Below are positions 1 through 7,885 of a stretch of 64,000 nucleotides of DNA, piece after piece. Below the pieces are notes generated by a model. It had not been told where the DNA came from. It saw only the letters and a list, made by a program, of their open reading frames with translations, and made no database searches. Position 1 is the first letter of the stretch, and each line of letters begins with the position of its first letter. The DNA comes from Cloacibacillus sp. An23. GTDB lineage: Bacteria > Synergistota > Synergistia > Synergistales > Synergistaceae. The position numbers were made by a program, and so were the translations under genes. Location: NCBI RefSeq assembly GCF_002159945.1, contig NZ_NFJQ01000007.1, positions 142,392 to 206,391 of the forward strand, in the 5' to 3' direction.

Positions 1-1
1 C

Positions 2-787
2 TACTCGCGCCTGCTCGACGAAATCTCCAACGACGCGCTCAAAAAAGGCAACATGGAGGTCAAGTCGCGCTACTCCTTCATATGGAACGGGAGCCGCGCC
101 GAGCTGATGAAAATATTCGCGGAGGGCCACGGCGCGACCATCGGCAAATGGGTGCTCATCGTGGACAGAGGCGCGGACAAATGCTGGATGGTAAGCGGCT
201 CCTACAACGCGAAGGACATGACCTCGGCGCAGTTCGTGCTCGACATGATACGCAGCGCGTGGTGGGAGAACGGCGCGGAGGAAAGCTCCGGCTGGCCGCT
301 CTACGGCGGCGTCGATCCGGAAGGCACGCCCTTTCGTCTGGCCGGCTTCCGCCAGGACGCGCTGATATACACGAAGGACGGCAAAATACCGACGCAGGCC
401 TCCGACCATGCCCTATTCGTCGTATCCTCGGCGGCGCGCGAATTTATAGCGCCGGAGAAACGCGCTGAATTCGCCCTGCGCGAGATAAAAAACGTAGAAC
501 GCGGAGCCGAGCTTGAAATAATATCGCAGACGGAAGAAACGATAGGCGGCGTCCCCGCCGTCGTGATAACGGCGCGGACGAAGGACGAGGCGCGCGCGCT
601 CATATACCAGACCGCGCTCTTCCACAGCCAGCGCGTCACGATGCTCGTCGGCATAGCGCGCGGAGACGCGGATGCGAACCTAGCGCTATTCCAGCGCCTC
701 GCCGCGACATACAACGAAAGCCCGACCGCGAAAAACGACGCGCTGCGCCGCCTTCACCTCACGGCGCGCGGCGGAACGGCGACCTAA
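2..787 (+). CDS. Hypothetical protein, 5' end outside window
   Basis: The reading frame is open from base 2 to the TAA at 785-787, so the gene starts before the window. The in-frame ATG at 53 has no ribosome binding site in front of it and is probably internal. The visible part (about 261 residues) is soluble, without membrane segments. It has an aromatic-rich first half (WVLIVDRG, SAWWENG, GWPLYGG) and an alternating strand/helix second half (GGVPAVVITART, VTMLVGIARGD). I do not recognise a family. The style resembles small exported bacterial proteins, but the part that would carry a signal peptide is not visible. Confidence 0.6.
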   Translation, partial: YSRLLDEISNDALKKGNMEVKSRYSFIWNGSRAELMKIFAEGHGATIGKWVLIVDRGADKCWMVSGSYNAKDMTSAQFVLDMIRSAWWENGAEESSGWPLYGGVDPEGTPFRLAGFRQDALIYTKDGKIPTQASDHALFVVSSAAREFIAPEKRAEFALREIKNVERGAELEIISQTEETIGGVPAVVITARTKDEARALIYQTALFHSQRVTMLVGIARGDADANLALFQRLAATYNESPTAKNDALRRLHLTARGGTAT

Positions 788-805
788 AACGCGGCATCGC
801 CGTCC

Positions 806-825
806 GGAGCCGCCTTCGCGGTTCC
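806..825. other. Stable 8-bp hairpin with CTTC loop
   Basis: GGAGCCGC and GCGGTTCC form an 8-bp stem (one G-U type pair) around a CTTC loop, 18 bases after the upstream stop codon. There is no T-run, so it is not a standard intrinsic terminator. It may protect the 3' end of the upstream mRNA or act as a weak stop. Confidence 0.3.
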
Positions 826-924
826 GCCGCCATAGACTGCGCCGTGCTGATAAGTGAAACAGATGAAATATAAAAACAGGCGATAAAACTGCCGCAAGAC
901 GAAAAACGAGAAAGGAGCGGAAAA

Positions 925-2166
925 ATGAAAAAAATAATATCGGCCATACTGGTACTGCTGATGTTTTCCGGCGCGGCCTTCGCAAACCCGGGCCCGCCGC
1001 CGAGACCGCCGCGCGGCGGCCCTGCGAGAGGCCCCGCGCCGCGTCCGATGCCCCCGAGGCCCGGCCCGCGCCCGGGACACACGCCGCCGCACATGCGCCC
1101 CGGCGGGCCGCCAGGCGCGCACAGGCCGCCGCGTCCGATGCCTCCAAGGCCGGGCGTGAAGCCCGGCCCGCCGCCAGGCATACACAGGCCGCCGGGGCCT
1201 CCGCACCCCGGCATAAACCGGCCTCCGCGCCCTATGCCTCCGAGACCGGGCATAAGACCGGGCGGGCCGCCGTCCCGTCCGATGCCGCCGCGCCCCGGAC
1301 ACCCCGGGCCGCGTCCGCTTCCGCCGAGACCTCCGGTGCGTCCGGGCCACATGCCGCCGCCTCCGCCCCCGCCGCCGCGCTACTACCATAGGTATCACCA
1401 CTGGCACGACGACTGGTTCATAAGCGGACTCGGCATAGGGCTCATAATAGGCGCGCTCTCGAACTCCGGCGGCGGCTACAGCTCCGGCGAACGCGACTAC
1501 GCGCGCCGCGCCGAGGAAGTGCGAAAGGCCGCGCGCGAGACCGCGGAGCAGCAGGGCAGGCACCTGATCGAGATAATAGAGAGGATAGGCCCGCAGCCGG
1601 CGCTCTACGAGCTCAACGAATACTGGCAGGCGCAGGGACAGACGACGGCCCTCGATACGAGCGACCCGATGCGTTCGCTCAAGGTATCGGGCTTCCAGGA
1701 AAACCTGACGATAGTCTACTGGATAGACCGCACGCTGGAAAAGGCGACCGTGACGGTCACGGCCCCAGCCTACAACGTCTCTGAAAGCGTCAGCGAGCGC
1801 TACCGCTGGAACGAACCCGCCGCGCTGCCCGCGACGGCTCCGCCGCATGCGCTCCCGGTTAAGTCTCCGGCCTCCGGCGGCGCTGAGCTCGGAAGCGCCT
1901 TCAAGCGCCTCGGCTTCACGCTGTCAGAAGACGCGCGCACGCCGCAGGGCTATCTGGTGATCCAGAGCGTCGTCCCGGCGACAGCCGCGGCATACGCCGG
2001 AGTGAAGAAGGGCGCTGCGCTCACGGCGATCGACGGCAACAGCACCGCGCAGGTCAGCGTGGAACAGCTCTGCGCCTTCATAGACCGCCGCGCCTCCGTC
2101 GGAGCCGCAGTGAAAATAACCGTCTCCGAGAACGGAAAGGAGAGAAGCGTGAGACTCCAGCTCTAG
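925..2166 (+). CDS. Secreted proline-rich protein with C-terminal PDZ domain
   Basis: The 413-residue product starts with a clear signal peptide (MKKIISAILVLLMFSGAAFA, residues 1-20), and AAAGGAGCGG lies just upstream of the ATG. Residues 21-150 are an almost pure Pro/Arg/Gly/Met tract built on variants of PPRPMPPRPG, followed by a His/aromatic patch (YYHRYHHWHDDW). A glycine-rich hydrophobic stretch (ISGLGIGLIIGALSNSGGG) could be a membrane segment. Residues 190-310 are mixed. Residues about 325-413 look like a PDZ domain (GYLVIQSVVPATAAAYAGVKKGAALTAIDG). I infer an envelope protein in which the proline tract spans or binds the cell wall and the PDZ domain binds a partner. No catalytic domain is visible, so it is not an HtrA-type protease. 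Confidence 0.8.
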   Translation: MKKIISAILVLLMFSGAAFANPGPPPRPPRGGPARGPAPRPMPPRPGPRPGHTPPHMRPGGPPGAHRPPRPMPPRPGVKPGPPPGIHRPPGPPHPGINRPPRPMPPRPGIRPGGPPSRPMPPRPGHPGPRPLPPRPPVRPGHMPPPPPPPPRYYHRYHHWHDDWFISGLGIGLIIGALSNSGGGYSSGERDYARRAEEVRKAARETAEQQGRHLIEIIERIGPQPALYELNEYWQAQGQTTALDTSDPMRSLKVSGFQENLTIVYWIDRTLEKATVTVTAPAYNVSESVSERYRWNEPAALPATAPPHALPVKSPASGGAELGSAFKRLGFTLSEDARTPQGYLVIQSVVPATAAAYAGVKKGAALTAIDGNSTAQVSVEQLCAFIDRRASVGAAVKITVSENGKERSVRLQL

Positions 2167-2230
2167 GCGAAATTGCGAAAAAGCCTTGCGCCGAAAGCCG
2201 CTCTCATGGTAGACTAACAGACGCGGATAC

Positions 2231-2307
<77 letters not shown>

Positions 2308-2321
2308 TAATGAAAAGAAAG

Positions 2322-2348
2322 CCGCTCGGTATAACGCCGGGCGGTTTT
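2322..2348 (+). terminator. Intrinsic terminator after tRNA-Arg
   Basis: CCGCTCGG and CCGGGCGG form a stem around TATAACG, followed by seven T residues. It lies 15 bases after the tRNA CCA end and fits the tRNA transcript. Read on the other strand it lies past the chromate transporter pair but lacks a good T-run there. Confidence 0.75.
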
Positions 2349-2396
2349 TTTCGTACCTTATTGTATTTTTCAAATTATCATGCAAAATCGCGGCGG

Positions 2397-2960
2397 CTAC
2401 ATAAACACCGGCGCGGCGATTATTCCTACCGCCGCGGAGCAAGCTATGTAGACTATCGGGTGTTTTTTGTATTTTCTGATGAGGAAAAGGATTATCGCGA
2501 AGTAGGCTATCCTTCCCCACGGAAGGGCGGAGAGCTGCGGCGCGGCGCCGCCTATGTGGACTACCGCTATGCGGAAGACGTCGAAGCCCGCGGCGGCTAT
2601 TAGTCCCGTTACGGCGGGGCGCAGGCCGTAGAACATATAGTCTACGTACTTGTTGCCGCTGAATTTTTCAAGCGATTTCGAGACGAGCGTAACGATGACT
2701 ATCGCCGGGACTATCACGCCGAGCGTCGCTATTATGCCGCCCGTCACGCCCGCTAGGTTGAAGCCGACGTAGGTCGCCATGTTGATGCCTATCGGGCCGG
2801 GCGTCGATTCCGAGATGGCTATCATGTCTGTGATGAAGCGCTCGCTGAACCATCCCGTGCGCTGGCTCAGCTCCTGAAGGAACGGGATCGTCGCCATTCC
2901 GCCGCCGACGGCGAAGAGCCCTATTTTGAAAAATTCTATGAAAAGCTGAAGCAGTATCAT
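2397..2960 (-). CDS. Chromate transporter family protein, second half-size subunit
   Basis: This 187-residue membrane protein is a single CHR domain. It has the family's N-terminal pattern (FFKIGLFAVGGGMATIPFL) and the conserved loop SESTPGPIGINMATYVG, followed by about five hydrophobic segments. CHR proteins are either one long two-domain protein or, as here, two short paralogues encoded side by side that together make a transporter. The ATG at 2960 directly abuts the stop codon of the partner, so the two are co-translated. The family exports chromate in known cases, but many short-chain pairs have other or unknown anion substrates. Nothing here proves chromate. Confidence 0.88.
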   Translation of the reverse strand: MILLQLFIEFFKIGLFAVGGGMATIPFLQELSQRTGWFSERFITDMIAISESTPGPIGINMATYVGFNLAGVTGGIIATLGVIVPAIVIVTLVSKSLEKFSGNKYVDYMFYGLRPAVTGLIAAAGFDVFRIAVVHIGGAAPQLSALPWGRIAYFAIILFLIRKYKKHPIVYIACSAAVGIIAAPVFM

Positions 2961-3512
2961 TTACTTCGCCGCCTCTTTCTTCGCCGCGAGCGTTTTATAA
3001 CTTACGCCGAGCAGCGCCGCGCCGACGATGATCGGTATCGGCGAGACTGAGGTGAATTCCATCAGAACGAAGACGCCCGCGCATACCGCGACGCCGAGCT
3101 TATCCTTGACGCCTTTTTTCCAGAGCCCGAGCACAGCGTCGAGTATCAGCGCGACGACGCATATCGAAACGCCGGTCATGGCCTCTTTGACGTATATGTT
3201 GTCCTGAAAGTTAGAGAGGAAGGCTGCTATTATGCTGATGATTATTATGCACGGCGAGACGCAGCCGAGCGCCGCGGCTATGCCGCCGGCCGTGCGCCTG
3301 ACGTGATAGCCGATGAATACGGCGACGTTTACCGCGATGATGCCGGGCAGCCCCTGGCTGACGGCGTAGAAGTCCATCACCTGCTCGTCGCTGACCCATC
3401 TCTTTTTTTCCACGCATTCCCTTTTCAGTATCGGCAGCATCGTGTAGCCGCCGCCGAAGGTGACGCTCCCCATTTTGAAGAAGGACAGATATAGATCAAG
3501 AAGTTCTTTCAT
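2961..3512 (-). CDS. Chromate transporter family protein, first half-size subunit
   Basis: The 183-residue product is the first of a tandem pair of half-size CHR transporters. The N-terminus (LSFFKMGSVTFGGGYTMLPIL) and the loop VSQGLPGIIAVNVAVFIG match the CHR signature, and four or five further hydrophobic segments follow. A purine-rich site (AAAGGAGCTGCG) precedes the start. It is divergent from the Rrf2 regulator across a 181-base intergenic region, so shared control is possible. As with its partner, the transported ion cannot be read from sequence. Confidence 0.88.
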   Translation of the reverse strand: MKELLDLYLSFFKMGSVTFGGGYTMLPILKRECVEKKRWVSDEQVMDFYAVSQGLPGIIAVNVAVFIGYHVRRTAGGIAAALGCVSPCIIIISIIAAFLSNFQDNIYVKEAMTGVSICVVALILDAVLGLWKKGVKDKLGVAVCAGVFVLMEFTSVSPIPIIVGAALLGVSYKTLAAKKEAAK

Positions 3513-3642
3513 CTTCCGCCACGCAGCTCCTTTCAGGCGCTTCCGCCTAGTTCGTTACTATACTACCAGAGCCGCGAATCGGCTATAAGTGGCTTGCCTG
3601 TCAATGCCGGCCAATAATGTAGAATAAAAGCGCGCGCCATAG

Positions 3643-3677
3643 TTGATGAAGAGTCTCGACTATGTTATTATAATAAC
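3643..3677 (+). promoter_or_regulatory. Rrf2 promoter with palindromic operator candidate
   Basis: TTGATG (3643-3648), a 17-base spacer and TATTAT (3666-3671) form a sigma-70 type promoter. The perfect 14-base palindrome GTTATTATAATAAC (3664-3677) covers the -10 box, which suits autorepression by the Rrf2 protein encoded next. Predicted transcription would start close to the ribosome binding site, giving a very short leader. Confidence 0.45.
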
Positions 3678-3693
3678 GAAGGGAATATACGAT

Positions 3694-4095
3694 ATGATAA
3701 TGACGAGAGAAAGCGACTATGCGGTAAGAATATTAAGGGCCCTCTCCGGCGGCGAAAAGCTTAACGTCGGCCAGATTTGCGACGTTGAGCTCGTGCCTAT
3801 CCAGTTCGCCTATAAAATTCTTAAAAAGCTGCATAGGGGCGGCTATGTCGAAGTGTTCAGGGGCGTCGGCGGCGGCTGCCGTCTCGCCGTCGATCTCGAC
3901 AAGGTTTCCCTGTACGACCTTCTTGTGTGCATCAACGAGAACATTTTCGTCAACGCGTGCATGGCGCCGGATTACAAGTGCCCGCGCCGCGACGCGCTAT
4001 GCGGAGAGTGCCGTTTTCACAGCAACTTGTCGGAGCTTCAGCAGAAATTTGAGGAAGAGCTGAAGTCCCGCAGCATAGCGTCCATGTTCAAATAA
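3694..4095 (+). CDS. Rrf2 family transcriptional regulator
   Basis: The 133-residue product begins with the Rrf2 winged-helix domain (TRESDYAVRILRALS, then a recognition region IQFAYKILKKLHRGGYVEV and the wing FRGVGGGCRLA). The C-terminal part carries Cys89, Cys96, Cys103 and Cys106. Clustered cysteines in this region of Rrf2 proteins (IscR, NsrR, RsrR) bind an iron-sulfur cluster, so it may sense redox state, CO or NO. I chose ATG 3694 because GAAGGGA lies 9 bases upstream; a longer frame to 3643 has no such site. It sits 67 bases before the CO dehydrogenase gene in the same orientation and probably controls it. Confidence 0.9.
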   Translation: MIMTRESDYAVRILRALSGGEKLNVGQICDVELVPIQFAYKILKKLHRGGYVEVFRGVGGGCRLAVDLDKVSLYDLLVCINENIFVNACMAPDYKCPRRDALCGECRFHSNLSELQQKFEEELKSRSIASMFK

Positions 4096-4103
4096 GGAAT
4101 TTT

Positions 4104-4131
4104 TTTACACCAAAAGTGGAGTAGATATATC
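4104..4131 (+). promoter_or_regulatory. Candidate promoter for the CO dehydrogenase operon
   Basis: TTTACA (4104-4109), a 16-base spacer and TATATC (4126-4131) lie between the Rrf2 stop and the cooS ribosome binding site. The surrounding sequence is very AT-rich compared with the genes on either side. The match is moderate, and read-through from the Rrf2 promoter is also possible. Confidence 0.35.
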
Positions 4132-4162
4132 AAAAAAAATTTAATGTGTGGGAGGAAAAGTT

Positions 4163-6046
4163 ATGAATCAGTGTTTCGGGTGCAACACATGTAAGAGCGC
4201 GGACAAACCGCTCGAGGATTTCATACGCACGCTGCCCAACGAGACTTCGCATCATAGGGTCGCGGGCCAGTCGGTGAAGTGCGGCTTCGGGCTTCAGGGG
4301 GTCTGCTGCCGTCTCTGTTCCAACGGTCCGTGCCGCGTGACGCCGAAGGCGCCGAAGGGAATATGCGGCGCGACCGCGGACGTCATCGTGGCGCGCAATT
4401 TCCTGCGCGCGGTCGCGGCGGGCTCCGGCTGCTACATCCACATCGTCGAGAACACGGCGCTTAATCTGAAGAACACGGCGCTCGCGAAGGGCGAGATCAA
4501 GGGCGAGAAGGCTCTCGAGCACCTCTGCGAGCTCTTCGGCGTGACCGGGGGCGACAAGTACGAGAAGGCGCTCGCCGTCGCCGATATGGTGCTCGCCGAC
4601 ATCTACAAGCCCGCCTACGAAAAGATGGAGCTGGTCAAAAAGATGGCTTACCCGCCGCGCTACGCGAACTGGGAAAAGCTCGGCATCCTTCCGGGCGGTG
4701 CAAACGCGGAGATAGTCAACGGCGTCGTAAAGTGCTCGACGAACCTCAACTCCGACCCGGTGGACATGCTGCTGACATGCCTCAAGCTCGGCATATCGAC
4801 GGGGCTCTACGGCCTCACGCTGACGAACCTGCTGAACGACGTGATGCTCGGCGAGCCGGAGATACGCCCCGCCCCCGTCGGCCTCGGCGTAATCGACCCT
4901 GACTACATAAATATAATGATAACGGGCCATCAGCACTCATGCTTCTCGTACCTTCAGGACAGGCTCGTGCAGCCCGACGTCGAGGCGAAGGCCAAGGCGG
5001 CGGGCGCGAAGGGCTTCCGCCTCGTCGGCTGCACCTGCGTCGGGCAGGACTTGCAGCTCCGCGGCGCGCACTACACCGAGGTGTTCGTCGGACACGCCGG
5101 CAACAATTTCACCTCTGAAGCGGTGCTTTCGACCGGCGCGATAGACGCGGTGCTCTCCGAGTTCAACTGCACCCTGCCCGGCATCGAGCCGATCTGCGAC
5201 GCGCTCGGCATAAAGCAGATATGCCTCGACGACGTGGCGAAGAAATCCAACGCCGAGTACATGCCCTTCGTCTTCGAGACGCGCGAAGCCGACGCCGACA
5301 GAATCATCGACAAGGTGCTCGAATCATACAAGAACCGCCGCGGCAAGGTCGAGCTTCGCCTCATGCCGGAACACGGCAACAAGGACACCATCACCGGAGT
5401 TTCCGAAGTTTCGCTTAAAAAGTTCCTCGGAGGCAACTGGAAGCCGCTAATCGACCTCATCGCCGCGGGCGAAATAAAGGGCGTCGCGGGCGTGGTCGGC
5501 TGCTCGAACCTCACCTTCGGCGGGCACGACGTGCTCACGGTCGAACTGACGAAAGAGCTGATCAAACGCGACATTATAGTCCTCTCCGCGGGATGCTCGT
5601 CCGGCGGGCTTGAGAACTGCGGTCTCATGGAGCCGAAAGCGGCGGAGCTCGCAGGGCCGAAACTCCGCGCCGTCTGCGAAAAGCTCGGCATCCCGCCCGT
5701 GCTCAACTTCGGCCCGTGCCTCGCGATAGGCCGTCTTGAGATAGTCGCTACGGAGCTCGCCGCGGCGCTGGGCGTAGACCTGCCGCAGATGCCGCTCGTA
5801 CTCTCCGCCCCTCAGTGGCTCGAAGAGCAGGCGCTCGCCGACGGAGCATTCGGCCTTGCGCTCGGACTGCCGCTCCATCTCGGCGAGCCGCCCTTCATCA
5901 CGGGAAGCAAAGTCGTCGTGGACGTGCTCACGGAGCAGATGAAGAGCCTCACGGGCGGACAGGTGATAATAGATCCGAACGCGGCGACCGCCGCCGATAC
6001 GCTGGAGCGGATAATCCTCGACCGCCGCGCGGCCCTGAACATCTAA
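4163..6046 (+). CDS. cooS: Anaerobic CO dehydrogenase catalytic subunit, divergent CooS
   Basis: CooS interconverts CO and CO2 at a nickel-iron-sulfur C-cluster in a cytoplasmic homodimer. This 627-residue copy has the D- and B-cluster cysteines (Cys40, 48, 49, 52, 57 and 68, in KCGFGLQGVCCRLCSNGPC and GICGA). The expected C-cluster ligands are also present: His256, Cys290/292, Cys336, Cys447 (GVVGCSN), Cys478 (SAGC) and Cys519. The environment is unusual. The family GSCVDNSR motif reads GPCLAIGR, and the histidine-rich proton path after VARNF is GCYIHIVENT here. GGAGG 7 bases upstream selects ATG 4163. CooF and a flavoprotein follow in one operon. I am confident of the family but less sure of CO oxidation as the physiological reaction. 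Confidence 0.93.
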   Translation: MNQCFGCNTCKSADKPLEDFIRTLPNETSHHRVAGQSVKCGFGLQGVCCRLCSNGPCRVTPKAPKGICGATADVIVARNFLRAVAAGSGCYIHIVENTALNLKNTALAKGEIKGEKALEHLCELFGVTGGDKYEKALAVADMVLADIYKPAYEKMELVKKMAYPPRYANWEKLGILPGGANAEIVNGVVKCSTNLNSDPVDMLLTCLKLGISTGLYGLTLTNLLNDVMLGEPEIRPAPVGLGVIDPDYINIMITGHQHSCFSYLQDRLVQPDVEAKAKAAGAKGFRLVGCTCVGQDLQLRGAHYTEVFVGHAGNNFTSEAVLSTGAIDAVLSEFNCTLPGIEPICDALGIKQICLDDVAKKSNAEYMPFVFETREADADRIIDKVLESYKNRRGKVELRLMPEHGNKDTITGVSEVSLKKFLGGNWKPLIDLIAAGEIKGVAGVVGCSNLTFGGHDVLTVELTKELIKRDIIVLSAGCSSGGLENCGLMEPKAAELAGPKLRAVCEKLGIPPVLNFGPCLAIGRLEIVATELAAALGVDLPQMPLVLSAPQWLEEQALADGAFGLALGLPLHLGEPPFITGSKVVVDVLTEQMKSLTGGQVIIDPNAATAADTLERIILDRRAALNI

Positions 6047-6064
6047 GAAAGGAGGGCGGCTGCG

Positions 6065-6517
6065 ATGAAGCGTATTTTTATAGACGCCGACAAATGCGAC
6101 GGCTGCATGAACTGCACCCTCGCCTGTATGAACGCGCACCGTAACGACGGCGAAGAGGACATCTACACGCTCGACCTCGGCGGCGCTGAAAGCGAAAGCC
6201 GCTGCTTCATCCGCCTCGGCGCGGGAAAAAGCTACAAGCCCATATTCTGCCGCCACTGCGACGAACCGATGTGCGTCACGAGCTGCATGAGCGGCGCTAT
6301 GAGCAAAGACCCGGAGACCGGCCTCGTCACATACGACGAAAACAAATGCGGAGCGTGCTTCATGTGCGTTATGAACTGCCCCTTCGGCCTGCCCAAGCCT
6401 GACACGCTCACGCGCCAGAAAGTCATAAAATGCGACTTCTGCGAAGGGCGCGAAGAAGGCCCCGCCTGCGTCAAAGCGTGCCCGAAAGAGGCCATATACG
6501 TAGAGGAGGTGCGCTGA
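6065..6517 (+). CDS. cooF: CooF-like four-cluster ferredoxin subunit
   Basis: This 150-residue iron-sulfur protein has four cysteine sets typical of CooF/DmsB/HycB electron carriers: CDGCMNCTLAC near the N-terminus, CRHCDEPMCVTSC, CGACFMCVMNCPFG and CDFCEGREEGPACVKACP. Each set can contribute to one [4Fe-4S] cluster. CooF takes electrons from CooS and passes them on. Here the receiver is probably the flavoprotein encoded one base after its stop codon. AGGAGGG precedes the start, 18 bases downstream of the cooS stop. Confidence 0.93.
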   Translation: MKRIFIDADKCDGCMNCTLACMNAHRNDGEEDIYTLDLGGAESESRCFIRLGAGKSYKPIFCRHCDEPMCVTSCMSGAMSKDPETGLVTYDENKCGACFMCVMNCPFGLPKPDTLTRQKVIKCDFCEGREEGPACVKACPKEAIYVEEVR

Positions 6518-6518
6518 C

Positions 6519-7742
6519 ATGAAACATCTCATAATCGGATGCTCCGCCGCAGGAATAGCCGCCGCGCGCAAAATACGCGCCCTGCGCCCCGACGACGAAA
6601 TAACCGTCGTTGCGAAGGACGCCGCGCCGCACTCGCGCTGCATGCTCCACCACTTCATCGGCGGACGCAAAAGCGCCGAAGAGATAAACTTCGCCGGAGC
6701 GGACTTCTTCGACAAAAACCGCGTGGAATTCATCGCCGGCGAAGAAATCACGAAAGTGCTGCCCGAAGAAAAGGCCGTCCTCGGCGCTAAAAGCGGCCAG
6801 ATACACTACGACCGCCTGCTGATCACCACCGGCGCGAGATACTTCATCCCGCCCGTGCCGGGCTTCCGCGACGGTAAAAACGTCTACGGCCTCCGCGACT
6901 TGGACGACGCGCGCAAAATCAGCGAAGCGGCGAAAAACGCGAAAGAATGCGTCATAGTCGGCTCCGGCCTCGTCGGCCTCGACGCCGCCTACGCCCTCGC
7001 CGAACGCGGCGTGAAATGCCGCATAGTCGAGATGGAAGACAGGCTCTGCCCCTTGCAGCTCGACGAAACGGCAGCCGCGCCCTACAAGGCGCTGTTCGAG
7101 AAAGCGGGATGCGAATTCTACCTTTCGAAAAAAGCCAGCGCCGCGGAGCTCGACGCGGACGGCAACGTCGCCGCCGTCATGCTCGACGACGGCACGCGCC
7201 TTCCCGCGGACTTCCTCGTAGTCAGCGCCGGCGTGCGCCCGAACATAGAGTTCCTCGAAGGCAGCGGAATAGAGCTCGACCGCCGGATCGTCACCGACGG
7301 GCGCATGCGCACCAACGTCCCCGACGTTTACGCCGCCGGCGACGCGGCGGGCCTCTCCGGGATATGGCCCAACGCCGCGCTCCAGGGCGAAATAGCCGCG
7401 AAAAACATGTGCGGAGTCGAAGCCGAATACACCGACCGCTACGCGATGAAAAACACCATGAACTTCTTCGGCCTCACGACCCTCTCGCTCGGCCCCAACA
7501 ACGCGAACGAAGGCGACGAAGTGCTGACCGCCGAAAGCCGCGGCGGATACGCGAAAGCCGTCATTCGCGACGGAAAACTCGTCCACATCACCATCCAGGG
7601 CGACATCGGCAACACCGGCTTCTGGCAGGAAATAATAAAGCGCGGCATAAACCCCGCCGTCCCCGGCAAACGCCTGTCGGAGCTAAGCTACGCCGACTTC
7701 TGGCGCTACGACGCGGCGAACGGAAAGTATGCGTGGGAGTAG
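6519..7742 (+). CDS. FAD-dependent NAD(P)H oxidoreductase of the CO dehydrogenase operon
   Basis: The 407-residue product is a pyridine-nucleotide disulfide-family flavoprotein. The N-terminal FAD dinucleotide motif is IIGCSAAGIAAARKIR. The second, NAD(P)-binding motif is VIVGSGLVGLDAAYAL near residue 145, and the FAD-closing motif is VYAAGDAAG near residue 270. It resembles CoA-disulfide reductase and NADH oxidase relatives, though I see no catalytic cysteine pair. A CooS-CooF-flavoprotein triplet is a recurring arrangement thought to couple CO oxidation to NAD(P)+ reduction, or the reverse. The start overlaps the end of cooF almost exactly, so translation is coupled. Confidence 0.9.
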   Translation: MKHLIIGCSAAGIAAARKIRALRPDDEITVVAKDAAPHSRCMLHHFIGGRKSAEEINFAGADFFDKNRVEFIAGEEITKVLPEEKAVLGAKSGQIHYDRLLITTGARYFIPPVPGFRDGKNVYGLRDLDDARKISEAAKNAKECVIVGSGLVGLDAAYALAERGVKCRIVEMEDRLCPLQLDETAAAPYKALFEKAGCEFYLSKKASAAELDADGNVAAVMLDDGTRLPADFLVVSAGVRPNIEFLEGSGIELDRRIVTDGRMRTNVPDVYAAGDAAGLSGIWPNAALQGEIAAKNMCGVEAEYTDRYAMKNTMNFFGLTTLSLGPNNANEGDEVLTAESRGGYAKAVIRDGKLVHITIQGDIGNTGFWQEIIKRGINPAVPGKRLSELSYADFWRYDAANGKYAWE

Positions 7743-7791
7743 AGACTTGCCGGCGCAGTCCCAGTGTCTGCGAACTTTAGAGAAATGATTC

Positions 7792-7817
7792 GAGGCCCCC
7801 GTGCGGGGGCCTCTTCT
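7792..7817 (+). terminator. Intrinsic terminator of the cooSF operon
   Basis: GAGGCCCCC and GGGGGCCTC form a perfect 9-bp stem around a GTGC loop, followed by TTCTT. It sits 50 bases after the flavoprotein stop and closes the Rrf2-cooS-cooF operon. Confidence 0.75.
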
Positions 7818-7885
7818 TGTACTGCGGATAAACTTTTGTGGAAAACGCGGGGCTCTGTCATGGTTTTCCGGACGCGCCGCCTCTC

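Noticed and set aside
1021..1380. CRISPR or DNA tandem repeat in the proline tract
   Set aside because: The repeats are of unequal length at the DNA level and follow codon repeats of Pro/Arg/Gly; there are no regular spacers.
784..1848. A 354-residue minus-strand frame over the proline-rich gene
   Set aside because: It is the Arg-rich antisense of the Pro tract, without a ribosome binding site or a family.
2310..2603. A plus-strand frame starting just after tRNA-Arg
   Set aside because: It runs through the tRNA terminator and the antisense of the chromate transporter gene.
4163..6046. Hydroxylamine reductase (hybrid cluster protein) as an alternative to CooS
   Set aside because: The paired D/B-cluster cysteine pattern, the GICGA segment and the order of C-cluster ligands fit CooS; the CooF and flavoprotein neighbours support it.
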